Below are positions 49,865 to 58,094 of a stretch of 64,000 bases of DNA, one piece after another. This DNA comes from Prauserella cavernicola (lineage in GTDB: Bacteria > Actinomycetota > Actinomycetes > Mycobacteriales > Pseudonocardiaceae): positions 310,001 to 374,000 of the forward strand of contig NZ_JAENJH010000006.1 in NCBI RefSeq assembly GCF_016595675.1, in the 5' to 3' direction. The first letter of the stretch is position 1; each line of letters begins with the position of its first letter. The notes beneath the pieces were generated by a model. It was given only the letters and a program-made list of their open reading frames with translations, searched no databases and had not been told where the DNA came from. Both the position numbers and the translations under genes were made by a program.

Positions 49865-50658
49865 GCAGATCGCTACAGCAGTCGGTGGCCGCGGCACGGG
49901 TCGTGGAACAACCACTGGCGGGCAGGACAGCACTGGTGACGGGCGGATCCCGCGGCCTGGGCAGGGAGATCGCGATCGCGTTCGCCGCGGCGGGCGCGGA
50001 CGTGGCGGTGGTGTCGCGCAAGAAGGACGCCTGCGCGCGGCTGGCCGAGGAACTGGCCGCGGCGACGGGACGGCGCGTGAGCGCACACGCCGCGCACGTC
50101 GGCGACTGGGACGGGCTGGGCACGATGCTCGACGAGGTCGAGCGCGAGCTGGGGCCGGTGGACGTGCTGGTGAACAACGCGGGGATCGCACCGGTGTATC
50201 CGAGTCTGGACCAGGTGGACGAGGCGTTGTTCGACAAGGTCTTCGCGGTCAACGTGAAGGGCCCGTTCCGCCTGCTGGCCCTGGTGGGCGCGCGCATGGC
50301 GGCCGCTGGGGGAGGGGCGATGCTCAACATCTCCTCGATGGGCTCGCGGCGCCCGACCGCGGGCGATCTTCCCTACACCGCGGCGAAGTCCGCGCTGAAC
50401 ACGCTGACGGCGGGGTTCGCCCAGGAGTACGGCCCGTCGGTGCGGGTGAACACGATCCTGGCCGGTCCCTTCGCGACGGACATCAGCAAGTCCTGGGACC
50501 CCGACGTGGTCGCGGCCATGGCGCGGGACTGGCCCGCGAAGCGGGTCGGCGAACCGGAGGAGATCGTCGGCGCCGCGTTGTACCTGTGCGGCCCGCAGGC
50601 CTCCTACACCACCGGCGCGCTGCTGGCCGTCGACGGGGGAAGGCTGGCCGCGCCGTGA
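49861..50658 (+). CDS. Short-chain dehydrogenase/reductase
   Basis: This 265-residue SDR has VTGGSRGLGREIAIAFA followed by VVSRKKD, indicating NADP(H) preference. It also has VNNAGIAPV, LNISSMGSRR and the catalytic YTAAKSALNTL. It has a 17-residue N-terminal lead before the Rossmann motif. It lies in the long overlapping run between an acyl-CoA dehydrogenase and the DUF35/thiolase-like pair, so it probably acts as a beta-hydroxyacyl-CoA dehydrogenase. That role is from context. Confidence 0.9.
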   Translation: MSRSLQQSVAAARVVEQPLAGRTALVTGGSRGLGREIAIAFAAAGADVAVVSRKKDACARLAEELAAATGRRVSAHAAHVGDWDGLGTMLDEVERELGPVDVLVNNAGIAPVYPSLDQVDEALFDKVFAVNVKGPFRLLALVGARMAAAGGGAMLNISSMGSRRPTAGDLPYTAAKSALNTLTAGFAQEYGPSVRVNTILAGPFATDISKSWDPDVVAAMARDWPAKRVGEPEEIVGAALYLCGPQASYTTGALLAVDGGRLAAP

Positions 50659-51065
50659 GACTTGTCGACGAGTCGCTGTTCACCGAGACGCCGGAAGGCC
50701 TGGCGCTGCTGGGAAGCCGGTGCGCGGACTGCGAGGCGCACACGTTTCCGCGCCAGAGCGGATGCCCGCGGTGCACCGGTTCGGTGCTGGCGGACGTGCC
50801 GCTGGCCAGGACGGGCGTTCTGTGGTCGTGGACCGTGCAGGGCTTCCGGCCCAAACCGCCCTACACCGGCTCGGAGGCCTACGAGCCGTACGGGGTCGGT
50901 TATGTCGAGCTGCCCGGACAGCTGATCGTCGAGACGCGCCTGGTCGAGAGCGACCCCGGCAAGCTGCGGATCGGGATGCCGGTGGAACTGGCCTTCGTGC
51001 CGTTCCGGGACGACGACCAGGGTCAGGTCCACACGTTCGCGTTCGTGGAGGCGGCACATGGTTGA
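50655..51065 (+). CDS. DUF35 zinc-ribbon OB-fold partner of the thiolase-like protein
   Basis: This 136-residue protein has a rubredoxin-like zinc ribbon (Cys23-x2-Cys26, Cys37-x2-Cys40) followed by an OB-fold (about residues 45-130, with YGVGYVELPGQLIVETRL). DUF35 proteins form complexes with thiolase-like enzymes and are needed for their activity, as in the steroid side-chain Ltp2-ChsH2 aldolase. The GTG at 50655 overlaps the SDR stop and the gene overlaps the next by eight bases. The partner is therefore almost certainly the product at 51058. Confidence 0.92.
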   Translation: MRLVDESLFTETPEGLALLGSRCADCEAHTFPRQSGCPRCTGSVLADVPLARTGVLWSWTVQGFRPKPPYTGSEAYEPYGVGYVELPGQLIVETRLVESDPGKLRIGMPVELAFVPFRDDDQGQVHTFAFVEAAHG

Positions 51066-52203
51066 GGTGGCGATCGTCGGCATCGGGATGCACCGGTTCG
51101 GCCGCACGGACGGCGTGTCCGGCCGGGCGCAGGCCGTGCACGCGGCGCGGGAAGCGATGCGGGACGCCGGGGTCCGGTTCTCGGACCTGCAGTTCGGGTT
51201 CGGCGGTTCGCATTCGGCGGGCGACGCCGACACGCTGGTGTCGGAGCTCGGGCTGACGGGACTGCCGTTCATCAACGTGGCGAACGGTTGCGCCACCGGA
51301 GGATCGGCGTTGATCGCCGCGGAGGCCGCGATTCGTTCCGGCCAGCACGACATCGGCCTGGTGCTCGGGTTCGACAAGCATCCGAGGGGCGCGTTCAACA
51401 CCGATCCGGCCGAGCACGGGATCGGCGCCTGGTACGGCGAGACCGGATTGATGGTGACCACGCAGTTCTTCGGGATGAAGATCCAGCGATACCTGCACGA
51501 GCACGACATCGACCCGGGCGTGCTCGCCCGGATCGCCGAGAAGTCGTTTCGCAACGGTGCGCGCAATCCGATGGCGTGGCGGCGCACGGAGCTCTCGGCG
51601 GCCGAGATCGCGGCGGCGCCGATGATCTCGCACCCGCTGACGCAGTACATGTACTGCTCGCCGGGCGAGGGCGCGGTCGCGCTGGTGCTGTGCCGGGCCG
51701 ACCGGGCCAGGGAGTATCGCGACCGGCCGGTGTTCCTGCGCGGGGCGGCATTGCGCTCGCGCCGGTACGGCTCGTTCGAGGTCTTCTCGCCGTGGCTGGC
51801 GGCGGAACGGGCCGAGTCGCCGAGCGTGGAGGCCGCGCGCGCCGTGTTCGAGCAAGCCGGGGTCGCACCGTCGGACGTGGACGTGGCGCAGGTGCAGGAC
51901 ACCGAGTCGGGCGCGGAGCTGATGCACCTGGCCGAGACAGGACTGTGCGCGCACGGCGACCAGGCCGAGCTGATCGACTCGGGCGCGACGGAGATCGGCG
52001 GCCGGTTGCCGGTCAACACCGACGGCGGGTGTATCGCGAACGGCGAGCCGATCGGGGCGTCGGGACTGCGGCAGGTCCACGAGAACGTGCTGCAGCTGCG
52101 CGGGGACGCGGGCGAGCACCAGGTACCGGGGAGCCCGAGGGTCGGTTTCACGCACGTGTACGGAGCTCCGGGGATCAGCGCGTGCACCGTGCTGTCCCGG
52201 TGA
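51058..52203 (+). CDS. Thiolase-like lipid-transfer protein (thiolase or retro-aldolase)
   Basis: This 381-residue thiolase-superfamily protein keeps a nucleophile-type Cys in NVANGCATGGSAL. The usual thiolase GHPIGA motif reads GEPIGASG (Glu for His), and the C-terminal loop is THVYGAPGISACTVL with a Tyr-Gly. SCP-x/Ltp proteins that pair with DUF35 can be aldolases instead of thiolases, so either C-C cleavage is possible. GG at the end of the family's substrate loop and the length are normal. It starts inside the DUF35 gene by eight bases, indicating a fixed complex. Confidence 0.88.
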   Translation: MVEVAIVGIGMHRFGRTDGVSGRAQAVHAAREAMRDAGVRFSDLQFGFGGSHSAGDADTLVSELGLTGLPFINVANGCATGGSALIAAEAAIRSGQHDIGLVLGFDKHPRGAFNTDPAEHGIGAWYGETGLMVTTQFFGMKIQRYLHEHDIDPGVLARIAEKSFRNGARNPMAWRRTELSAAEIAAAPMISHPLTQYMYCSPGEGAVALVLCRADRAREYRDRPVFLRGAALRSRRYGSFEVFSPWLAAERAESPSVEAARAVFEQAGVAPSDVDVAQVQDTESGAELMHLAETGLCAHGDQAELIDSGATEIGGRLPVNTDGGCIANGEPIGASGLRQVHENVLQLRGDAGEHQVPGSPRVGFTHVYGAPGISACTVLSR

Positions 52204-52215
52204 AAGGAACGAGCC

Positions 52216-53523
52216 ATGGCCTGGGAATTCGAGACCGAACCCGAGGTGCAGCGGGAGCTGGACTGGGTCGAGGAGTTCGTCAGCGAGCAGGTGGAGCCGG
52301 TCGACCAGCTGATCGAGCACGCGTGGAACCCGCGCGATCCGGTGCGCAACGCTCTGATCAAACCCTTGCAGCAGCAGGTCAGGGACCGTGAGCTGTGGGC
52401 GTGTCATCTCGGCCCCGAGCTGGGTGGCAAGGGCTACGGCCAGCTGCGGTTGGCGCTGTTGAACGAAAAGCTAGGCCGGACGCACTCGGGCCCGGTGGTG
52501 TTCGGCTGTCAGGCGCCGGATTCGGGCAATGCCGAGATCCTGGCCCACTACGGCAGTGAGTACCTGAAGAAGACCTACCTGGAGCCGTTGATCGACGGCG
52601 AGATCGTGTCGTGCTTCTCGATGACGGAGCCCCACGGCGGATCCGACCCGACGGGGTTTCGCACCACCGCGGTGCTCGACGGCGACGAGTGGGTGCTCAA
52701 CGGGGAGAAGTGGTTCTCCTCGCACGCGCTGTTCGCGGAGTTCCTGATCGTGATGGCGGTGACCGAGCCGGACGCGCCCGCGCACACGAGCATGTCGATG
52801 TTCGTGGTGCCTGCTAACGCGCCGGGCATCGAGCGCGTGCGGGACGTGTCGGTGTGGGGCCACGAGGAAACCGTTGGCACTCACCAGTATCTGCGCTACA
52901 CCGACGTCCGGGTGCCCGCCGAGAACCTGCTGGGCGAGCGCGGCCAAGCGTTTGCGGTGGCGCAGACGCGGCTGGGTGGCGGGCGAATCCACCACGCGAT
53001 GCGCACCGTCGGACTGGTCCAGTCCGCGTTCGAGATGATGAAGCGCAGAGCGGTGTCGAGGAGAGCCAAAGGGCAGCGACTGGCCGACACCCAGCTGGTG
53101 CAGGAGATGATCGCCGACTCCTGGATCCAGGTGGAGCAGTTCCGGTTGCTGGTGCTGCGCACCGCGTGGCGGATCGACCGGTACAACGACTACCGCAGGG
53201 TGCGGGCCGACATCTCGGCCGTCAAGGCCGCGATGCCGAAGGTGCTCGCCGACGTCGCGGGCCGGGCCATCCAGATCCACGGTTCGCTGGGTATCTCGAA
53301 GGAGCTGCCGTTCGGAAAGTGGGTGATGGAGTCGTTCCACATGGGACTGGCCGATGGCGCGACCGAGGTGCACAAGGTCAATCTCGCCCAGGCGCTGTTG
53401 CGGGGCACGGAACCCGACGACGGCCTGTTCCCGCCCTACATCCTGCCCACCCGCGGGGCCGATGCCCGCGAACGCTTCGCCGACGTGCTCGCCGCGGTGG
53501 CCGACGACGGGGAACCGGCATGA
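52216..53523 (+). CDS. Acyl-CoA dehydrogenase, ACAD10/11-like
   Basis: This 435-residue ACAD has a long helical N-terminus, FSMTEPHGGSDPTGFRTTA, and the C-terminal segment IQIHGSLGISKELPFG ending in LADGATEVHKVNLAQ. That end resembles the ACAD10/11 and LvaC type, which acts on phosphorylated or 4-hydroxyacyl-CoA, rather than a simple fatty-acyl dehydrogenase. The APH-type kinase at 46855 supplies the matching partner. AAAGGAACGAGCC precedes the ATG at 52216. Its stop overlaps the next ACAD start. Confidence 0.9.
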   Translation: MAWEFETEPEVQRELDWVEEFVSEQVEPVDQLIEHAWNPRDPVRNALIKPLQQQVRDRELWACHLGPELGGKGYGQLRLALLNEKLGRTHSGPVVFGCQAPDSGNAEILAHYGSEYLKKTYLEPLIDGEIVSCFSMTEPHGGSDPTGFRTTAVLDGDEWVLNGEKWFSSHALFAEFLIVMAVTEPDAPAHTSMSMFVVPANAPGIERVRDVSVWGHEETVGTHQYLRYTDVRVPAENLLGERGQAFAVAQTRLGGGRIHHAMRTVGLVQSAFEMMKRRAVSRRAKGQRLADTQLVQEMIADSWIQVEQFRLLVLRTAWRIDRYNDYRRVRADISAVKAAMPKVLADVAGRAIQIHGSLGISKELPFGKWVMESFHMGLADGATEVHKVNLAQALLRGTEPDDGLFPPYILPTRGADARERFADVLAAVADDGEPA

Positions 53524-54635
53524 GCCCGCGGATCACCCCGGACGCCGACGCCGAGGAACTCCGGTCGGTGGTCCGGGACTTCCTCGCCCGGTACGGAGAT
53601 GCCGAGGTGGTGCTGGGTCAGGCGGCGACCGGGCAGTCCTGGGTCCGGGAGCTGTGGCGGCGCTTCGCCGTCGAGCTCGGCGCGGTCGCGCTCGACGTCC
53701 CGGAAGACGCCGGGGGAGCGGGGGCCGGCTTCCGTGAGGTCGCGATCGTGGCGGAGGAGCTGGGCCGGTCGCTGGTGCGCTCGCCCTGGTTCTCCACGGC
53801 CGTGCTCGGTGTGGGCGTGCTGCTCGAGGTCACGGACGCCACGGAGCTGCTCGCCGAGGTGGCCTCCGGCGCCACGACCGCCACCCTGGCCTACCGCGAG
53901 GACTACGGCGACGACGATCCCGCCGTGGTGCGGACCACCGCCGAGCGGGACCGTCACGGCGAGTGGTTCCTGACCGGACGGAAGACGCTGGTCGTGGAGG
54001 GCGCCACCGCCGATGTGGTGTTCGTCGTCGCCTCGGTCGAGGGCGAGTCGACACTGTTCGCCGTCGACGGCGCGGCCAAGGGCCTGGAGCGCACGCCGGT
54101 ACGCGCCCTCGATCCCACCCGGCAGCTGGCCGAACTCGGGTTCGAGCGCACGCCGGCGCGACTGCTCGGCGATCCCGGTGACGCGCGTCCGGTGCTGGAC
54201 CGCGTGCTCGACCGCGCCGTGGCCGCGCTGTCGTGCGAACAGGCCGGCGGCGCGGCGGCCGCACTGGACATGTCCGTGGCCCATGCGGGCACCCGGCTCC
54301 AGTTCGGCAGGCCCATCGGTACCTTCCAGGCGATCAAACACCGCTGCGCGGACATGGCCGTGCACGTCGAGGCTGCCCGATCCGCGTCACTGTGGGCCGC
54401 GGCAGCCGCGTCCGACGACCAGGCGGCGCTGCCTGCCGCGGCCGCCACGGCCGCGCTGGTCTGCGGCGAGGCCTACACCTGGGTGGCCGCCGAGACGGTT
54501 CAGGTGCACGGCGGCATCGGCTTCACATGGGAACACCCCGCACACCTCCACGTGCGCAGGGCGGCCACGTCCTCGGCGCTGTTCGGGGACCGGACCCGGC
54601 AGCGGGAATCGCTGCTCGCCCGGCTCGGGATCTGA
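53520..54635 (+). CDS. Acyl-CoA dehydrogenase
   Basis: This 371-residue ACAD has a short helical N-terminus and the C-terminal signature VQVHGGIGFTWEHPAHLHVRRA, with the catalytic-loop Glu in TWEHP typical of actinobacterial FadE proteins. The central FAD-binding loop is degenerate (VVEGATADVVFVV), as in subunits of mixed ACAD complexes. It overlaps the ACAD at 52216 at an ATGA junction. The two may form an alpha2-beta2 enzyme like the steroid-side-chain FadE pairs, which is inference. It closes the operon. Confidence 0.9.
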   Translation: MSPRITPDADAEELRSVVRDFLARYGDAEVVLGQAATGQSWVRELWRRFAVELGAVALDVPEDAGGAGAGFREVAIVAEELGRSLVRSPWFSTAVLGVGVLLEVTDATELLAEVASGATTATLAYREDYGDDDPAVVRTTAERDRHGEWFLTGRKTLVVEGATADVVFVVASVEGESTLFAVDGAAKGLERTPVRALDPTRQLAELGFERTPARLLGDPGDARPVLDRVLDRAVAALSCEQAGGAAAALDMSVAHAGTRLQFGRPIGTFQAIKHRCADMAVHVEAARSASLWAAAAASDDQAALPAAAATAALVCGEAYTWVAAETVQVHGGIGFTWEHPAHLHVRRAATSSALFGDRTRQRESLLARLGI

Positions 54636-54647
54636 GGTGGAAGGGAG

Positions 54648-54662
54648 TTGAACTTGGTTCGA
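54648..54662 (+). promoter_or_regulatory. Acyl-CoA-cluster operator, site 5
   Basis: TTGAACTTGGTTCGA is the most symmetric copy of the motif. It lies between the operon end and the TetR gene, 46 bp before its ATG. That suggests autoregulation. Confidence 0.75.
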
Positions 54663-54708
54663 TACTGTTGACTAGGCTGGGCCGGTCGCCGTTCGAAGGG
54701 GTCGTGAC

Positions 54709-55353
54709 ATGAGCATCGAGGCACTGACCGAGGCCGACGACGGCCCGCGGTCGAAGCGGCCCGCCATCCTCGCGGCGGCCGTCGAGTGCTTCGGCGAGGT
54801 CGGCTACGAGGCCACCAAGTGGTCCGAGGTGGCCGACCGCGTGGGAATCGGCCAGACCGCGCTCTACCACTACTTCGAGTCGAAGGCCCACTGCCTGCTG
54901 ACGATCATGCGCCTCGGGCTGCGCAACTCCGACGTGGCCTTCCGCGCGGCCACGGCGGAAGCTCCGGACGCGCTCGGCGCGTTGCGCAGCGCCGTCTCCG
55001 CCGCGTACGCGTTGTCGCCGCAGGAGGTGCACCAGAACCGGATCCTGCAGGCGAACATCGCGCTGCTGGCCAACAAGCGCGCCTCCGCGCGCGAGGAAGC
55101 CGAACGGCAGGCCTGCCGTGAGCTCGTGGCGCGCATCGAGCACAACTGGACGGTGCTGCTCGAGCGCGGCATGGCCGCGGGCGAGTTCCCCCGGCACGAC
55201 TCCGTGATCATGGCCAGGAGCCTGCTCGGTCTCATTGTGAGCGTCTGGCGCTGGTACCGGCCCGACGGCTCGCTCGAGCTCGACGGGATCTCGGAGTTCA
55301 TCGCCGACTGCTGCCTGCGCATGGTGGCGGGCACGCAGCCCGCACAGCGCTGA
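54709..55353 (+). CDS. TetR-family regulator of the acyl-CoA cluster
   Basis: This 214-residue regulator has a helix-turn-helix at about residues 20-65 (ATKWSEVADRVGIGQTALYHYFESK) and a long all-helical ligand domain. Its gene is inside the cluster, with a motif copy directly upstream. The same motif occurs before five other promoters of the cluster, so it is the best candidate regulator of all of them. By analogy to KstR-type TetR proteins the inducer is probably a CoA thioester of the substrate; this is inference. Confidence 0.93.
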   Translation: MSIEALTEADDGPRSKRPAILAAAVECFGEVGYEATKWSEVADRVGIGQTALYHYFESKAHCLLTIMRLGLRNSDVAFRAATAEAPDALGALRSAVSAAYALSPQEVHQNRILQANIALLANKRASAREEAERQACRELVARIEHNWTVLLERGMAAGEFPRHDSVIMARSLLGLIVSVWRWYRPDGSLELDGISEFIADCCLRMVAGTQPAQR

Positions 55354-55401
55354 GCATGTTCCCTTGCTCCCACCGGGGCGAGTCACTAGTGTGAAACCAA
55401 A

Positions 55402-55416
55402 CTGAACTCAGGTTTG
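55402..55416 (+). promoter_or_regulatory. Acyl-CoA-cluster operator, site 6
   Basis: CTGAACTCAGGTTTG, within CAAACTGAACTCAGGTTTG, is the most diverged copy. It lies 50 bp before the SnoaL-like gene and probably drives the rightward genes to 59426. Confidence 0.6.
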
Positions 55417-55466
55417 CTTTTAGTGCAATGAAGAACACTGCCGGTCGTCAGAGAGGACGGGGCATT

Positions 55467-55835
55467 GTGATCATCGAGGACTACTACGCACGGCTGGACG
55501 GTCCCCGGCCGCTCGACGGACTCGAGCTCGTGGAGCCCGACGTCGCGTTCCTGTTCGCCCTTCCCGGCCACGAGGTCTCGGGTACGGACCGCGACGACCT
55601 GAAGGCCTACATCGAGGGCAGGCCGCCGGTCGGGCGCAAGCACCAGGTGCTGCGCCGCAGCCGCGACGGCGATCTGGAGATGGTCTACGGGATCGTCACC
55701 GAGGGGGACGGTCGCGGGACCGGTTCCTTCTCCGCCGTCGCCCTGCTCTCCTCGGACCGGAGGGTGGCTCGCTATCAGGCGTTCTTCCATCCCACGTTCG
55801 CTCTGTTCCCGTTGCCCGCCGGCGGTGCGGTGTGA
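55467..55835 (+). CDS. NTF2/SnoaL-like small protein
   Basis: This 122-residue protein has the NTF2-fold pattern, with an early IEDYYARLDG helix, AFLFALPGHEVSGTDRDDL and a C-terminal YQAFFHPTFALF. The family includes small isomerases, dehydratases and carriers. GTG at 55467 is preceded by GAGAGGACGGG; the ATG at 55428 lacks a ribosome-binding site. Its stop overlaps the next SnoaL-like gene as GTGA, so the two are probably produced together, perhaps as a mixed dimer. No substrate can be given. Confidence 0.72.
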   Translation: MIIEDYYARLDGPRPLDGLELVEPDVAFLFALPGHEVSGTDRDDLKAYIEGRPPVGRKHQVLRRSRDGDLEMVYGIVTEGDGRGTGSFSAVALLSSDRRVARYQAFFHPTFALFPLPAGGAV

Positions 55836-56203
55836 GCGCCGCGGACGTGCTGACCCGGTGGTTCGCGGTGATGGATTCGGACCGGCCGGAGGACATCCTC
55901 GAGATGATCACCCCTGACTTCCGGTTCTCGATCGTCTTCGCCACCTCGGACGGTCAGGCGAGGGACTTCGCGGGCGGCCGGGAGGCCATGCAGGGCTACC
56001 TCGCCCAGCGCGAGAAGAGCGTGCTGACCCACCACGTGCTCTCGTCCGCGACGGTGGGTTCTGACGAGCTGGTGCTCGGGCAGGCACGCCGAGGTGAGGC
56101 ATTCGAGTCCACCTTCGTCGCCGCCGCGCGACTGGACGAGGCCGGCAAGGTCGCCTCGCTGATGATCGGGCGCTCGCCCGCCCTCGACATCAGCGCGCTC
56201 TGA
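55832..56203 (+). CDS. SnoaL-like small protein
   Basis: This 123-residue SnoaL-like protein has the N-terminal helix VLTRWFAVMDSD, the acidic-aromatic ITPDFRFSIVFA and a polar end. It may act as a ring-substrate isomerase or dehydratase, as related proteins do in polyketide and steroid pathways. GTG at 55832 overlaps the previous stop. It is followed 28 bp later by an EthD gene. Sequence alone does not show catalytic residues. Confidence 0.78.
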   Translation: MSAADVLTRWFAVMDSDRPEDILEMITPDFRFSIVFATSDGQARDFAGGREAMQGYLAQREKSVLTHHVLSSATVGSDELVLGQARRGEAFESTFVAAARLDEAGKVASLMIGRSPALDISAL

Positions 56204-56231
56204 TTCCTCTCCGACGAAAAGAGGCACATCG

Positions 56232-56552
56232 ATGTTCAATCTCGCACTGCTCGCCGCGCGCCCTCCGGAATGGACGCACGACGAGTTCATCGCCTGGTGG
56301 CGCGGCGAGCACGCCGAGGTCACCTACCCACTGCCCGGCCTGCGGGCGTGGCGGCACACCGCCGTGAGCAGCGCGCTCGAGCCGCGCTCGGAGGGCTGGG
56401 ACGGGCTCTCGGTGCTCAGCTTCGACGACGAACGCGCGGCTCGCGCCGCGCTCGCCAGCGAGGAGTGGGCCGCGGCGGTGCGGCACGTGGGTGCCATGCG
56501 CGGCAAGCGGATCGCCTTGCTCGGCGACGAACGCGAGATGTTCCGGGCCTGA
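56232..56552 (+). CDS. EthD-domain protein
   Basis: This 106-residue protein has the EthD/dimeric alpha-beta barrel pattern: FNLALLAARPPEWTHDEF, then RGEHAEVTYPLPGLRAW and a C-terminal GAMRGKRIALLGDE. EthD proteins occur in ether and ring-degradation clusters and some are decarboxylases or cyclases; most have no proven activity. AAAGAGGCAC precedes the ATG at 56232. It sits between the SnoaL-like pair and the CoA ligase and is probably transcribed with them. Confidence 0.88.
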   Translation: MFNLALLAARPPEWTHDEFIAWWRGEHAEVTYPLPGLRAWRHTAVSSALEPRSEGWDGLSVLSFDDERAARAALASEEWAAAVRHVGAMRGKRIALLGDEREMFRA

Positions 56553-56565
56553 GGAGGTTGTCGCG

Positions 56566-58056
56566 GTGAAGGAGCTCGTCGCCGACCTCGACCGGCGCAA
56601 CGCCGAAGACCCCACCGTGCTCGCCGCGGTGGACGCCGACGGCACGTACACCCTCGGCGAGCTGCTCGCCGCCGGTGACGCGCTCGCGGCGGCCGTGCGG
56701 GCGTGCGCTGGTGCGGAACCCACGGTGCTGGTACAGGCCGACAACACGTGGCGCACCGTGGCCGCCGCGCTCGCGGTCGGCCGCCTCGGCGGCACGCTCG
56801 CCCTGATCAGCAGGCACTGCACGCGGCCGGAGTTCCAGGCCGCCGTGGAGGACCTCGAACCCGACGTCGTGCTCACCGCACCGGAGCGGGCGGCCGAGTG
56901 GGCCGTCGCGGAAGTCCGTCCGCGGGTCCACGGCGACGTCCTCGACGGCTGGTGCCTCGCCGGTGAACGCGTGCGCGCGTCCGGCCGCTGGGGCGGTGGC
57001 GTGGTGATCGGTCTGACGTCGGGCTCGACCGGCCGTGCGAAAGGCGTCGTGCAGTCCGAACGCTCCCTGCGGTACGCCTCCCAGGAGACCGTGGCCGCCG
57101 TCGGGCTCCGGCCCGGTGACGGCGTCGCGGCCCTGGTGCCGCTGTCGTCGGCCGCGGCCGTGTGCTTCGGGCTCTACCTGCCGTTGCTGCTCGGCGGGCG
57201 ACTGCTGTTGTGCGACCGGTGGGAACCGGCCGAGGCCGTGGAGCTGATGGCGCGACACGACGCCCGGTGGACGATGTGCGTACCCACGATGGCGCTGCAG
57301 ATGGGTTCCGCCGCTCGCACCGAAGGCATGCTGAGCGCGCTGACGGCGATGACCGTCGGCGGCGGTCCGATGGACGCGGGCGCGCTCGGCCGCGCCGAAC
57401 GCAGGCTCGGCACTCGCATCCTGCGCGTGTTCGGCATGTCCGAATGCCTGGGGCACACCACACCGAGGCCCGACGATCCGGAGGACCTGCGCCTCGGCAC
57501 GGACGGAATCCCCTTCCCCGGCACGGAGTTGCGGGCCGTCGACGAGTCGGGCTCGCCGGTGCCGACGGGGTCGATCGGCCGAGCCCAGGTCCGGGGACCG
57601 TCACTGTTCGCGGGCTACGCACGGCGCGGCGAGGTCGAGCCGCCCGCGCTGACCGAGGACGGCTTCTTCCCGACCGGCGACCTCGTCGAGATCCGCGCCG
57701 ACGGCGCCATCTCGATCCGGGGCAGGGAGAAGGACATCATCATCCGCGGCGGACGCAACATCGACATCACCGAGGTGGAGACGGCGATCGCCGCCCATCC
57801 CGGGGTCGACCAGGTCTGCGTGGTCGCGGTGCCCGACGCGGTGCTGGGGGAGCGGGTCGCGGCGTTGCTGGTCACCGCTGACGGGCTCGAGCTGCCGCAG
57901 ATTCAGCAGCACCTCGCCGGCATCGGCCTGATGAAGGGGAAATGGCCGGAGTTCGTGTTCCGAGTGGACGATCTCCCGCAGAACCGGGTCGGCAAGATCT
58001 CCCGGGCCGACGCGTCTCGTCTGGCCAGGGAACTCAGGGACGGAGCACCCGCCTGA
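56566..58056 (+). CDS. AMP-dependent acyl-CoA synthetase
   Basis: This 496-residue adenylate-forming ligase has the P-loop-like GLTSGSTGRAKGV (residues 150-165), GMSE in the A5 region, FPTGDLVEI (A7), the hinge GREKDIIIRGGRNI (A8) and the C-terminal catalytic lysine in NRVGKISRAD (A10). It should activate the carboxylate substrate of the cluster to its CoA thioester in the cytoplasm. The N-terminal domain is short for a fatty-acid ligase. GAGGAGG lies eight bases before the GTG at 56566. Substrate is unknown but likely short or cyclic. Confidence 0.93.
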   Translation: MKELVADLDRRNAEDPTVLAAVDADGTYTLGELLAAGDALAAAVRACAGAEPTVLVQADNTWRTVAAALAVGRLGGTLALISRHCTRPEFQAAVEDLEPDVVLTAPERAAEWAVAEVRPRVHGDVLDGWCLAGERVRASGRWGGGVVIGLTSGSTGRAKGVVQSERSLRYASQETVAAVGLRPGDGVAALVPLSSAAAVCFGLYLPLLLGGRLLLCDRWEPAEAVELMARHDARWTMCVPTMALQMGSAARTEGMLSALTAMTVGGGPMDAGALGRAERRLGTRILRVFGMSECLGHTTPRPDDPEDLRLGTDGIPFPGTELRAVDESGSPVPTGSIGRAQVRGPSLFAGYARRGEVEPPALTEDGFFPTGDLVEIRADGAISIRGREKDIIIRGGRNIDITEVETAIAAHPGVDQVCVVAVPDAVLGERVAALLVTADGLELPQIQQHLAGIGLMKGKWPEFVFRVDDLPQNRVGKISRADASRLARELRDGAPA

Positions 58057-58094
58057 CGAGCCGGGCCTCGGCCTCGGCGCAGAGAGGAACATCC

